This document shows, one piece after another, positions 9,922 to 18,473 of a DNA stretch of 35,006 nt. The stretch covers positions 1-35,006 of the forward strand of contig JAAXXK010000028.1 of NCBI GenBank assembly GCA_013334525.1, given 5' to 3'. Each line of letters opens with the position of its first letter. Position 1 is the stretch's first letter. The notes below the pieces were generated by a model. The model did not search any database. It had not been told where the DNA came from and saw only the letters and a list, made by a program, of their open reading frames with translations. This DNA is from Chlorobiaceae bacterium (GTDB lineage Bacteria; Bacteroidota; Chlorobiia; Chlorobiales; Chlorobiaceae). The position numbers and the translations under genes were made by a program.

Positions 9922-10003
9922 TTGATCGGTTCAGTTGTCGTTGAAATAGCCAAACGGATGGAGGCGTTCATTGGCCCGAAGGCCGATATCTGATCTAACC
10001 AGC

Positions 10004-12694
10004 TCATTTCCCATAAACGCTCGTCAATGCCGAATTGAGCTCCACTAAAACGCTCTCCCAGTCATCCGGTCCCGGTTGACGGAAGAGTCGCATGGACGGA
10101 TACCATGGGCTGTCATTACGGTCGAGCATCCATCGCCAGTCAGGGGAGAACGGCAGCAGGACCCAGGTCGGATTGCCCAATGCGCCATTGAGATGGGCAA
10201 CGCTGGTATCGACGCTGATCACCAGGTCCATCAGCTCGCAAAGTGCCGCCGTATCGGTAAAATCTTTCAATTGATCGCCGAAGTGAAGGATATCCGGGTT
10301 TGATTCGAGCGTCAGCCGGTCAATCTCCCGCACCTCTTTTTGCAGGCACACATACGTGATGCCTTCGGGTAGACGGCCTATCATCGTTGACAGCGGTATG
10401 CTCCGGTTATGGTCGTTCGTGTGCCGGGCGTTTCCGCTCCATACAAGACCTGCGCGGGGTCTCTTTTTTTCTCCCAGCCGGCTGTTCCATTGTGCCAGCT
10501 TATCCGGATCGCCATCCAAATACTTTCGGGAGCAGGGTATCGTTTCCAGCTCTGTCCTGAATGCCAGCGGCAGGCTCAATAGGGGGCAATGGTAATCAAA
10601 ATCGGGAAGGGCGGCGCCTTTTACCAGGGCCTCGGATATACCGGGCAGATCGTTAAGCAATCCAAAGAGCGACCTTTCCACTTCAAAAATAACCCGTGCG
10701 CCAAGAGCTGCAACCATAGGGATGTAGCGACAAAGCTGCAGCGTGTCGCCAAGACCCTGTTCGCTGTACAGGAGAATGGTTTTCCCGGCAATGGACTCCT
10801 TGCCGAGCCAGAGCGGCTGAATGAATTCACGTCTGGGAGAGATGAATTGATCGTTTATCCATCGCCACTCGTACAGCTCCCAGCCGAGCCTGAAGTTGCC
10901 GACCAGGAGCAGGGCAAGCGATTTATTCCAGTAAGCATTCGTGTAGTCGGGCTTGATGGCGATGGCCTTGTCAAAGCACTCCAGCGCCTGGTCAAGTTGT
11001 TTCAGCTCCTCGAACAAGATGCCCAGATTCGAGTATGCTTCGTGATAATCGGGTTTGAGGGCGATGGCTTTGCGAAAGCTTTCAAGAGCGCCGTCAAACT
11101 GCTTGATCTCCTGGAGCAATAAGCCGCGATTCGAGTATGCTTCTGCAAAGTCCTCCTTGATGGCGATGGCGTTGTGATAGCTTTCCAAAGCAGCGTCAAA
11201 CCGTTTGAGCTCTTTGAGTGCATTGCCGCGGTTCGAGTGTGCTTCAGGATAATCGGGTTTGATGGCAATGGCTTTGTCAAAGCATTCAATAGCGTCATCA
11301 AAGCGCTTGAGATCAAGAAAAAGCACTCCACGATTCGAGTGGGCTTCGTGATAATCGGGATTAAGCGCTATGGCTTTTTCAAAGTTTTCGAGAGCCTGGT
11401 CAAACCGCCTGATTTCCCGTAACAGCACGCCACGATTGGAGTATGCCTTGAAATAGTCGGGCTTGATGGCGATCGCTGTCTCAAAGCTTTCGAGAGCCTC
11501 GTCGAACAGCTTGAGCTCGCGGAGCGCATTGCCGCGATTTGCGAAGGCAATGTAATGGTCGGGTTTGATTGATATTGCTTTGTCATAGCAGGCAATGGCG
11601 GCGTCAAGCTTTTTGAGTTCCTGGAGCGCCATGCCTCGATTGGAGTAGGCATCGTCATAGTCGGGCTTGACGGCGATGGCCTGGTCATAGCAGGCAAGGG
11701 CCTGGTCGAATCGTTTCAGCTCCTGGAGTGCCATGCCGCGATTGTAGTATGCTTCGTGATAGTCGGGTTTGACGGCGATGGCCCGATCATAGCAGGCAAG
11801 GGCCTGGTCGAATCGTTTCAGCTCCTGGAGTGCATTGCCCTGATTGGACCATGCTTCGGCAAAGTCAGGTTTTAATGTCGTTGCTTGATCGAAGCAGGCA
11901 AGGGCTTCATCAAACTGTTTCAGTTCCTGCAGCGCGATGCCCCGCAGATAGAGGGCTTCGGGATAGTCGGGCCTGATGGCGAGGGCTTTGCTGTAGCTTG
12001 CAATGGCGGCATCGAATCGCCCGAGTTCCTGGAGCAGGACTCCGCGATTGAAGTGGAGGTCGGGAGCCTCAGGCGTGAGGTCCAGTGCCAGGTCGAAGCC
12101 GGCAAGGGCTTCATCGAACTTTTTCATTCCCTGAAGGGCGATGGCTCGATTGGAATACACTTCGATCAGCTCGGGCTTCAAGGTGACAGCCTGATCATAG
12201 CTGGCCACCGCTTGTTCATACTGGCCGAGTTTCTGCAGCGCATTGCCCCGGAGATAGAGGGCTTCGGGGTAGTCGGGCTTCAAGGTGATGGCTTTGTCAT
12301 AGCTTGCCGCAGCCGCGTCGAACTTCCCCAGCTCCTGGAGGGCGTTGCCTCGGTTATACCAGGCTTCATGATAGTCGGGCTTTAATGCAACGGCTTTGTC
12401 GAAGCTTTTTACAGCCGCGTCGAACTCTTTGAGCTCATTGAGCGCGATGGCGCGATTGCAGTGGAAAGCCGGGTTGCCGGGCCGAAGCGCGATGGCTTTG
12501 CCGATCAATTCGACGGCTTTGCGGTGATTGTTGGTTTGGGCCGCAGCCACGCCCAGCAGGTGCAGGGCGTCGACGTGATTCGGCGCGTTTGCCAGTATCT
12601 CGGCGTAAAGCGATTGCGCCAGGGCGATCTCTCCTTTTCGATGGTAATCGATAGCGAGTTTGAACTTCTCCTGTATTTGCGCGGTGTTCAGCAT
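10004..12694 (-). CDS. TPR-glycosyltransferase paralog F (longest, 17 TPRs)
   Basis: 896 residues, the longest member: seventeen canonical TPRs (residues 1-584) plus a degenerate eighteenth. Repeats 1-10 are identical to those of the gene at 5229-7706. Repeats 11-15 are its own, and repeats 16-17 with the C-terminal domain resemble the gene at 7741-9921. The GT9-like domain has SEQGLGD at 644-650, GLVWSGNARHTNDHNRSIPL, VCLQKEVREID and VISVDTSVAH at 825-834. A TPR superhelix of this length would make several turns and could present a much longer acceptor groove than the 7-repeat sister; that functional reading is inference. The stop codon and a 48-bp-longer spacer precede the next gene downstream. 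Confidence 0.93.
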   Translation of the reverse strand: MLNTAQIQEKFKLAIDYHRKGEIALAQSLYAEILANAPNHVDALHLLGVAAAQTNNHRKAVELIGKAIALRPGNPAFHCNRAIALNELKEFDAAVKSFDKAVALKPDYHEAWYNRGNALQELGKFDAAAASYDKAITLKPDYPEALYLRGNALQKLGQYEQAVASYDQAVTLKPELIEVYSNRAIALQGMKKFDEALAGFDLALDLTPEAPDLHFNRGVLLQELGRFDAAIASYSKALAIRPDYPEALYLRGIALQELKQFDEALACFDQATTLKPDFAEAWSNQGNALQELKRFDQALACYDRAIAVKPDYHEAYYNRGMALQELKRFDQALACYDQAIAVKPDYDDAYSNRGMALQELKKLDAAIACYDKAISIKPDHYIAFANRGNALRELKLFDEALESFETAIAIKPDYFKAYSNRGVLLREIRRFDQALENFEKAIALNPDYHEAHSNRGVLFLDLKRFDDAIECFDKAIAIKPDYPEAHSNRGNALKELKRFDAALESYHNAIAIKEDFAEAYSNRGLLLQEIKQFDGALESFRKAIALKPDYHEAYSNLGILFEELKQLDQALECFDKAIAIKPDYTNAYWNKSLALLLVGNFRLGWELYEWRWINDQFISPRREFIQPLWLGKESIAGKTILLYSEQGLGDTLQLCRYIPMVAALGARVIFEVERSLFGLLNDLPGISEALVKGAALPDFDYHCPLLSLPLAFRTELETIPCSRKYLDGDPDKLAQWNSRLGEKKRPRAGLVWSGNARHTNDHNRSIPLSTMIGRLPEGITYVCLQKEVREIDRLTLESNPDILHFGDQLKDFTDTAALCELMDLVISVDTSVAHLNGALGNPTWVLLPFSPDWRWMLDRNDSPWYPSMRLFRQPGPDDWESVLVELNSALTSVYGK

Positions 12695-13084
12695 TTGATC
12701 GGTTCAGTTGCCGTTGAATCTAACCAGTTCATTTTCCATAAACTCTCGTCAATGCCGAATTGAGCTCCATGAAAACGCTCTCCCAGTCATCCGGCCCCGG
12801 TTGGCGGAAGAGTCGCATGGACGGATACCATGGGCTGTCATTACGGTCGAGCATCCATCGCCAGTCAGGAGAGTACGGAAGCAGGACCCAGGTCGGGTTG
12901 CCCAATGCGCCATTGAGATGGGCGACGCTGGTATCGACGCTGATGACCAGGTCCATCAGGTCGCAAAGCGCCGCCGTATCGGTAAAATCATTCAATTCAT
13001 CGCCGAAGTGAAGGATATCCGGGTTTGATTCAAGCGTCACCCGGTCAATCTCCCGTACCTCTTTTTGCAGGCACACATACGTGA
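11637..13084. repeat. Perfect 1448-bp direct repeat, copy 2
   Basis: Second copy of the block at 6649-8096, in the same orientation. Here it covers the first 352 codons of the gene at 10004-12694, the 34-bp spacer and the 3' end of the gene at 12729-14909. Sequences on either side fall straight back to ordinary paralog-level similarity. Confidence 0.95.
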
Positions 13085-14909
13085 CGTCCTCGGGCAGACG
13101 GTCTATCATCGTTGACAGCGGAATGCTCCGGTTGCCGTCATGCTTGTGGGTAATGTTGCCACTCCATACCAGCCCGACCCGAAGAGTGGAGCTGTTGCCC
13201 AACCGCTCTTTCCAGTATGCCAGCTTGCCGGGATCGCTCTTCAGGTAAGGCCCTGCTTCGGGAATCGAGTCGAGGTCGGTTTTGAAGGCCAGAGGCAGGC
13301 TCATCAATGGGCAGTGGCAATCAAAACCAGGCAGGGCGCTCCCCTTGACCACAACCTCGGATATACCGGGCAGATCGTTAAGCAATCCACAGAGCGACTG
13401 CTCTACCTCAAGAATGATCCGTGCTCCAAGGCTGGCCACCAATGGCGCATAACGGCAAAAGTGAATGGTGTCGCCAAGCCCCTGTTCGCTGTGCAAAAGG
13501 ATGGTTTTCCCTGCTGGGGACTCCTTGCCAAGCCAGAGCGGTTGGGTGAAATTGCGTTTGAAAGAGGTGAAATCATCTTTTTTCCAGCGCCACTCATATA
13601 ACTCCCAGCCGAGCCTGAAGTTTCCGCCCAAAAGCAGGGTCAGTGATTTATTCCAGTATGCTTCAGGATAATCGGGTTTTATGGCGATGGCCCTATCATA
13701 GCTTTCAAGAGCCGGATCGAGTTGCTTCATATCCTCAAGCAATATGCCGAGATTGGAGTAGGCCTCATGATAGTCGGGCTTGATGGCGATGGCCTTTTCA
13801 AAGCTTTCAAGGGAGGAATCAAACTTTTTGAGCTCCTGGAGCAGTACTCCGCGATTCGAGTATGCTTCGGCAAAGTCAGGTTTTATGGCGATGGATTTGT
13901 CAAAGCTTTCAAGGGCGGCATCGAATCTGTTGAGCTCTTTGAGTGCATTGCCGCGATTGGAGTAAACCTCATGATAGTCGGGCTTGATGGCGATGGCCTT
14001 GTCGAAACTATCAAGGGCGGCATCGAATCGCTTCAGATCCATCAGCACCGCGCCTCGATTTGAGTAGGCTTCCGCAAAGTCCGGTTTGAGAGAGATGGCC
14101 TTGCCAAAGCTTTCCATGGCGGCATCGAATTGCCTGAGTTCCTGGAGCACGGTGCCTCGATTCGAGTAGGCATCGTAATAGTCGGGCTTGATGGCGATGG
14201 CTGTGTTGAAGCTTTCCATGGCGGCATCGAACTCTTTGAGTTCTTTGAGCGCATTGCCGCGATTAAAGTGGGCATCGTAATAGTCGGGCTTGAGGGCGAT
14301 GGCTTTGTCAAAGCTTTCAAGGGCGAAATCGAACTTTTTGAGCTCCAGCAGGGTATTGCCCCGGTTGAAGTATGCGGCGACAAGGTCGGGCTTGAGGGCG
14401 ATGGCCTTGTCGAAGCTCTCTACAGCGGCGTCAAATTTTTCGAGTTTTTTGAGCGCATTGCCGAGATTAAAATGGGTTTCAGCAAGGCCGGGTTTTATGG
14501 AGATGGCCTTCTCAAAGCTCTCAACTGCCTCGTCAAACTTCCTCAGTTCCTGAAGCGCATTGCCTCGATTGATGTAGGCTTCGAAATAGTCGGGTTTTAT
14601 GGAGATGGCTTTGTCGAAGCTGGCCACCGCATCACCAAACGCTTTCAGTTCGTAGAGCACAAAGCCCAGGTTGCAGTGAAAAGCGGCGTTGCCGGGCTGG
14701 AGCGCTATGGCTTTGCCGATCAACTCGACCGCTTTCCAGTGCTGTTTTGCCTGCGCTGCCATTACGCCCGACAGGTGCAGTGCCTCAACGTGATTTGGCT
14801 CGATTGCGAGCACCGAGTCATAGAGCGCGCGAGCCTGGGGGAAATCTCCCTGCTGATGACAGGCGAAGGCCTGTTCGAATTTCGTCTGTATTTGTGCAGC
14901 GTTCACCAT
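12729..14909 (-). CDS. TPR-glycosyltransferase paralog G
   Basis: 726 residues: twelve canonical TPRs (residues 1-414) rich in FD.A.ESFDKAIAIKPDY, and a degenerate thirteenth. The N-terminal third (MVNAAQIQT...) is nearly the same as that of the gene just upstream at 14934-16706. The final 117 codons are identical to those of the gene at 7741-9921. The middle of the catalytic domain (AGPYLKSDPGKLAYWKERLG) is shared with the gene at 16731-18401. Motifs are SEQGLGD at 474-480, GLVWSGN followed by THKHDGNRSIPL (His where sisters have Asn), and VISVDTSVAH at 655-664. It lies only 24 bp from the upstream gene, which favours a single transcript. Start by alignment with its paralogs and the GAAC-N7-ATG leader. 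Confidence 0.93.
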   Translation of the reverse strand: MVNAAQIQTKFEQAFACHQQGDFPQARALYDSVLAIEPNHVEALHLSGVMAAQAKQHWKAVELIGKAIALQPGNAAFHCNLGFVLYELKAFGDAVASFDKAISIKPDYFEAYINRGNALQELRKFDEAVESFEKAISIKPGLAETHFNLGNALKKLEKFDAAVESFDKAIALKPDLVAAYFNRGNTLLELKKFDFALESFDKAIALKPDYYDAHFNRGNALKELKEFDAAMESFNTAIAIKPDYYDAYSNRGTVLQELRQFDAAMESFGKAISLKPDFAEAYSNRGAVLMDLKRFDAALDSFDKAIAIKPDYHEVYSNRGNALKELNRFDAALESFDKSIAIKPDFAEAYSNRGVLLQELKKFDSSLESFEKAIAIKPDYHEAYSNLGILLEDMKQLDPALESYDRAIAIKPDYPEAYWNKSLTLLLGGNFRLGWELYEWRWKKDDFTSFKRNFTQPLWLGKESPAGKTILLHSEQGLGDTIHFCRYAPLVASLGARIILEVEQSLCGLLNDLPGISEVVVKGSALPGFDCHCPLMSLPLAFKTDLDSIPEAGPYLKSDPGKLAYWKERLGNSSTLRVGLVWSGNITHKHDGNRSIPLSTMIDRLPEDVTYVCLQKEVREIDRVTLESNPDILHFGDELNDFTDTAALCDLMDLVISVDTSVAHLNGALGNPTWVLLPYSPDWRWMLDRNDSPWYPSMRLFRQPGPDDWESVFMELNSALTRVYGK

Positions 14910-14933
14910 TTGTTCCGTTCAATTACTTTTCGA

Positions 14934-16706
14934 TCATTTTCCGTATTCCGTCAGCAACGCTGAGCCCAGTTTCCCGAAAGCTCCACTCCAGTCATTGGGC
15001 TTCTGTTGTCGAAGGAGTCGCATGGTCGGATACCAGGGACTGTCATCCCTGTCGAGCATCCATCGCCAGTCGGTCGCGAACGGCAGCAGGACCCATGTGG
15101 TTTTTCCCAGTGCCCCACTTAAGTGAGCAACGCTTGTGTCGATGCTTATAACGAAATCCATCAGGTCGCAAATCGCTGCAGTATCGGTAAAATCTTTCAA
15201 TTCATCGCCGAAGTGAAGGAGTTGCGCGTTCGATTCAAGTGTTTGCCGGTCAATGTTCCGCATCTCTTTCTGCAGGCTCACATACGAAAAGCCCTCGGGC
15301 AGATGCTTTATCATCTCGGCAAGCGGGATGCTCCGTTCACTGTAATGCTTGAAATCAGTGCTGCCGCACCATGCCAGTCCGATTCTTGGTTTCGACTTTT
15401 CTCCCAATTTTTTCTCCCAGTAAGCCCGCTTGCCGGAGTTGCTTTTCAGGTAGTGATGCGGGGCGGGAATCGTTTCAAGTTCTGTCCTGAACGCCAGCGG
15501 CAGGCTTATCAACGGGCAGTGGAGATCGAAACCGGGCAATGCGGAGCCTTTGATCACAAGCCCGGATACGCCCCGGAGATCTTCAAGTAATCCACTGAGC
15601 GACTCTTCCGCTTCAACAACGACCTGCGCTCCCAGATCGGCTACCAACGGGATGTAGCGACAGAACTGGATGGTGTCGCCCAGTCCCTGTTCGCTGTGCA
15701 GAAGAATGGTTTTTCCCGACAGGGACTCTTTTCCAAGCCACAGGGGGCGGCTGAAGTTGCGTTTTGGGGAGGTAAACCTGTCGACGTTCCATCTCGATTC
15801 ATACAATTGCCAGCCTGTCCTGAACTTTCCGCATGTCAGCAGCGCGAGAGATTTGTGCAGGGTGGCCTCATGAAAGTCCGGTTTGATGGTGATGGCGCTG
15901 TCATAGCTCCGGATAGCCTCTTCAAGCCGTTTCAGTTCATGGAGCACAACGCCACGATTGGAGTATGCTTCGTAATGATCAGGCTTGATGGCGATTACTT
16001 TATCATAACTCGCCAGGGCCTCTTCAAACCGTTTCAGTTCAAGAAGCGCATTGCCGCGATGGACGTATGCTTCGTGATAGTCAGGCCTTAGGGCGATGGC
16101 CATGTCATAGCTTGCCAAAGCCTTTTCAAACGCATGGAGTTCCAGGAGGGTATTGCCCCGATTGAAGCAGGCGGCGACAAGGTCGGGCTTGATGGCGATG
16201 GCCTTGTCGAAGCTCTCTACAGCTGCGTCAAATTTTTCGAGTTTTTTAAGCGCATTGCCGCGATTAAAGTGGGTTTCCGCAAGGTCGGGCTTGATGGCGA
16301 TGGCCTTGTCAAAGCTCTCTACAGCCTCGTCAAACTTCCTCAGTTCCTGAAGCGCATTGCCTCGATTGATGTAGGCTTCGAAATAGTCGGGTTTTATGGC
16401 GATGGCCTTGTCGAAGCTGGCCACCGCATCAACAAGCGCGTTCAGTTCGTAGAGCACCAAGCCCAGGTTGCAGTGAAATGCGGCGTTGCCGGGCTGGAGC
16501 GCTATGGCTTTGCCGATCAAGTTGACCGACTTCCAGTGTTGTTTAAGCTGGGCGGCCATCACGCCCGACAGGTGCAGTGCCTCAACGTGATTTGGCTCGA
16601 TTGCGAGCACCGCTTCGCAGAGAGCAACAGCCTGGGGGAAATCTCCCTGCTGGTGACAGGCGAAGGCCTGTTCGAATTGCGTCTGTATTTGTGCGGCGTT
16701 CACCAT
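14934..16706 (-). CDS. TPR-glycosyltransferase paralog H (variant active-site region)
   Basis: 590 residues, with eight canonical TPRs (residues 1-278) and a degenerate ninth that reads LYESRW instead of LYEWRW. The GT9-like domain keeps SEQGLGD at 338-344 and VISIDTSVAHLSGALG at 519-534. The central W.GN..HTND..RSIPL motif of the sisters is replaced by GLAWCGSTDFKHYSERSIPL, and NPTWVLLPFSPDWRW by KTTWVLLPFATDWRW. These changes fall in what are normally the most invariant stretches of this set, so the gene may have altered donor binding or reduced activity (inference). Its C-terminal tail (QQKPNDWSGAFGKLG) nearly matches the gene at 16731-18401. The spacers on both sides are 24 bp. Confidence 0.92.
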   Translation of the reverse strand: MVNAAQIQTQFEQAFACHQQGDFPQAVALCEAVLAIEPNHVEALHLSGVMAAQLKQHWKSVNLIGKAIALQPGNAAFHCNLGLVLYELNALVDAVASFDKAIAIKPDYFEAYINRGNALQELRKFDEAVESFDKAIAIKPDLAETHFNRGNALKKLEKFDAAVESFDKAIAIKPDLVAACFNRGNTLLELHAFEKALASYDMAIALRPDYHEAYVHRGNALLELKRFEEALASYDKVIAIKPDHYEAYSNRGVVLHELKRLEEAIRSYDSAITIKPDFHEATLHKSLALLTCGKFRTGWQLYESRWNVDRFTSPKRNFSRPLWLGKESLSGKTILLHSEQGLGDTIQFCRYIPLVADLGAQVVVEAEESLSGLLEDLRGVSGLVIKGSALPGFDLHCPLISLPLAFRTELETIPAPHHYLKSNSGKRAYWEKKLGEKSKPRIGLAWCGSTDFKHYSERSIPLAEMIKHLPEGFSYVSLQKEMRNIDRQTLESNAQLLHFGDELKDFTDTAAICDLMDFVISIDTSVAHLSGALGKTTWVLLPFATDWRWMLDRDDSPWYPTMRLLRQQKPNDWSGAFGKLGSALLTEYGK

Positions 16707-16730
16707 TTGTTCCGTTCGATTACTTTTCGA

Positions 16731-18401
16731 TCATTTCCCGTAACCCGTCAGCAACGCCGAGCCCAGTTTCCCGAAAGCTCCACTCCAGTCGTTGGGCTTC
16801 TGTTGACGAAAGAGCCGGATGCTCCGGTACCAGGGGCTGTCATCCCTGACGAGCATCCAGCGCCAGTCGGGAGAGAAGGGCACCAAAACCCATGTCGGGT
16901 TGCCCAGTGCTCCGTTGAGATGGGCGACGCTGGTATCTACGCTGATCACCACATCCATCAGGTCGCAAAGCGCCGCCGTATCGGTAAAGTCCTCCAGCTC
17001 ATCGCCGAAGTGAAGGATATGCGCGTTCGATTCGAGCGTTTGCCGGTCAATGTCCCGCACCTCTTTTTGCAGGCTCACGTAACTGAAGCCTTCAGGGAGG
17101 TGCCGGATCAATGCGGAGAGAGGTATGCTCCGATTCTTGTCGTTCGTATGCGTAACATTGCCATTCCATACCAGCCCGACCCGTGGATTGGTTTTTCTTC
17201 CCAGCCGCTCCTTCCAGTATGCCAGCTTGCCGGGATCGCTCTTCAGGTAAGGCCCTGCGTCGGGAATCGTGTCGAGGTCGGTTTTGAAGGCCAGAGGCAG
17301 GCTCATCAACGGGCAGTGGCAATCAGATTCAGGCAGGGAGCTTCCCGTCACAAAGAGTTCAGATATTCCCCTGAGGCCGCCAAGCAGCTTCCTGAGCGGC
17401 AGCTCCACTTCAAAAATGACCCGTGCGCCCAGATCCGCAACCATGGGAATATAGCGGCAAAACTGGATGGTGTCGCCAAGGCCCTGTTCGCAGTGCAGCA
17501 GAATGGTTTTTCCTGCTATTGACTGCTTGCCGAGCCATAGGGTTTCGGTGATGTGGCGCCTGGTATCGGCAAGTTTTTTGACTTGCCATCGCCACTCGTA
17601 CAGCTCCCATCCGGACCTGAAATCTCCAGCCGTCAGTAAAGCCAGTGATTTATTCCAGCAGGCATCGGGAAAATTCTGCCTTATGGCGATGGCATTCTCA
17701 TAGCATGCAAGAGCCTCGTCAAGCCTCGTCAACGCATGAAGCGCCAGGGCGCGATTGAATTGGGCCAGATGGTCGTCGGGCTTGATGGTGACGGCTTTGT
17801 CATAGCTCGCAAGAGCTGCATCAATATTGTTCAACTCATGGAGCGCATTGCCGCGATTCGACCAGGCTTCGTGATAGTCGGGTTTGATGGTGATTGCCCT
17901 GTCAAAACTTTCTACAGCCGATTCAAGCTGGTTGAGCTTTTTTAGCGCATTGCCGCGGTTATAGTGGGCCAGGTGATCGTCGGGCACGATGGCGATGGCT
18001 TTGTCAAAGCTTGCCAGCGCCGCATTGTACATATCGAGTTCCAAGAGCGCCTTGCCTCGGTTATAGTGCGCCAGGTGATAGTCGGGTTTAATGGAAATGG
18101 CCCTGTCGAAGCTGGTCGCCGCCGATTCGAACTCTTTGAGCCCATTGAGCACAAGGCCGAGGTTACAGTGAAAACAAGCGTTGCCCGGGTCGATCGCGAT
18201 GGCTTTGCCGATCATTTCGACAGCTTTCACGTGATTACCCGTTTGTGCGGCAGTCACGCCGGACAGGTGCAGTGCGTCAACGTGATCTGGAGCCATGGCC
18301 AGCACCTCGTCGTAAAGCGCCTGCGCCTGGGCCAGTTGCCCCTGTCGATGAGAGGCGAAAGCCTGTTCCAGCTTAAGCTGTAATTGCCTGGTGTTCAGCA
18401 T
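16731..18401 (-). CDS. TPR-glycosyltransferase paralog I (shortest complete copy, 7 TPRs)
   Basis: 556 residues. Seven canonical TPRs occupy residues 1-244 and a degenerate eighth ends in LYEWRWQVKK. Several repeats end in Asp-Asp instead of Asp-Tyr (KAIAIVPDD, KAVTIKPDD). The GT9-like domain carries CEQGLGD at 304-310 (Cys where sisters have Ser), GLVWNGNVTHTNDKNRSIPL (Asn for Ser in WSGN), VSLQKEVRDID and VISVDTSVAH at 485-494. This copy gives the minimal unit of the family, from which the longer sisters differ by whole 34-residue steps. The upstream gene is 72 bp away and the downstream gene 24 bp. The leader is TAAC-N7-ATG. Confidence 0.93.
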   Translation of the reverse strand: MLNTRQLQLKLEQAFASHRQGQLAQAQALYDEVLAMAPDHVDALHLSGVTAAQTGNHVKAVEMIGKAIAIDPGNACFHCNLGLVLNGLKEFESAATSFDRAISIKPDYHLAHYNRGKALLELDMYNAALASFDKAIAIVPDDHLAHYNRGNALKKLNQLESAVESFDRAITIKPDYHEAWSNRGNALHELNNIDAALASYDKAVTIKPDDHLAQFNRALALHALTRLDEALACYENAIAIRQNFPDACWNKSLALLTAGDFRSGWELYEWRWQVKKLADTRRHITETLWLGKQSIAGKTILLHCEQGLGDTIQFCRYIPMVADLGARVIFEVELPLRKLLGGLRGISELFVTGSSLPESDCHCPLMSLPLAFKTDLDTIPDAGPYLKSDPGKLAYWKERLGRKTNPRVGLVWNGNVTHTNDKNRSIPLSALIRHLPEGFSYVSLQKEVRDIDRQTLESNAHILHFGDELEDFTDTAALCDLMDVVISVDTSVAHLNGALGNPTWVLVPFSPDWRWMLVRDDSPWYRSIRLFRQQKPNDWSGAFGKLGSALLTGYGK

Positions 18402-18473
18402 CTCATGCGTTACTGTCCTTGTTGGTCGCCATATGCCTTTGACTGTTCAGTCGTTGACTGCCGTCAAGCCCTA

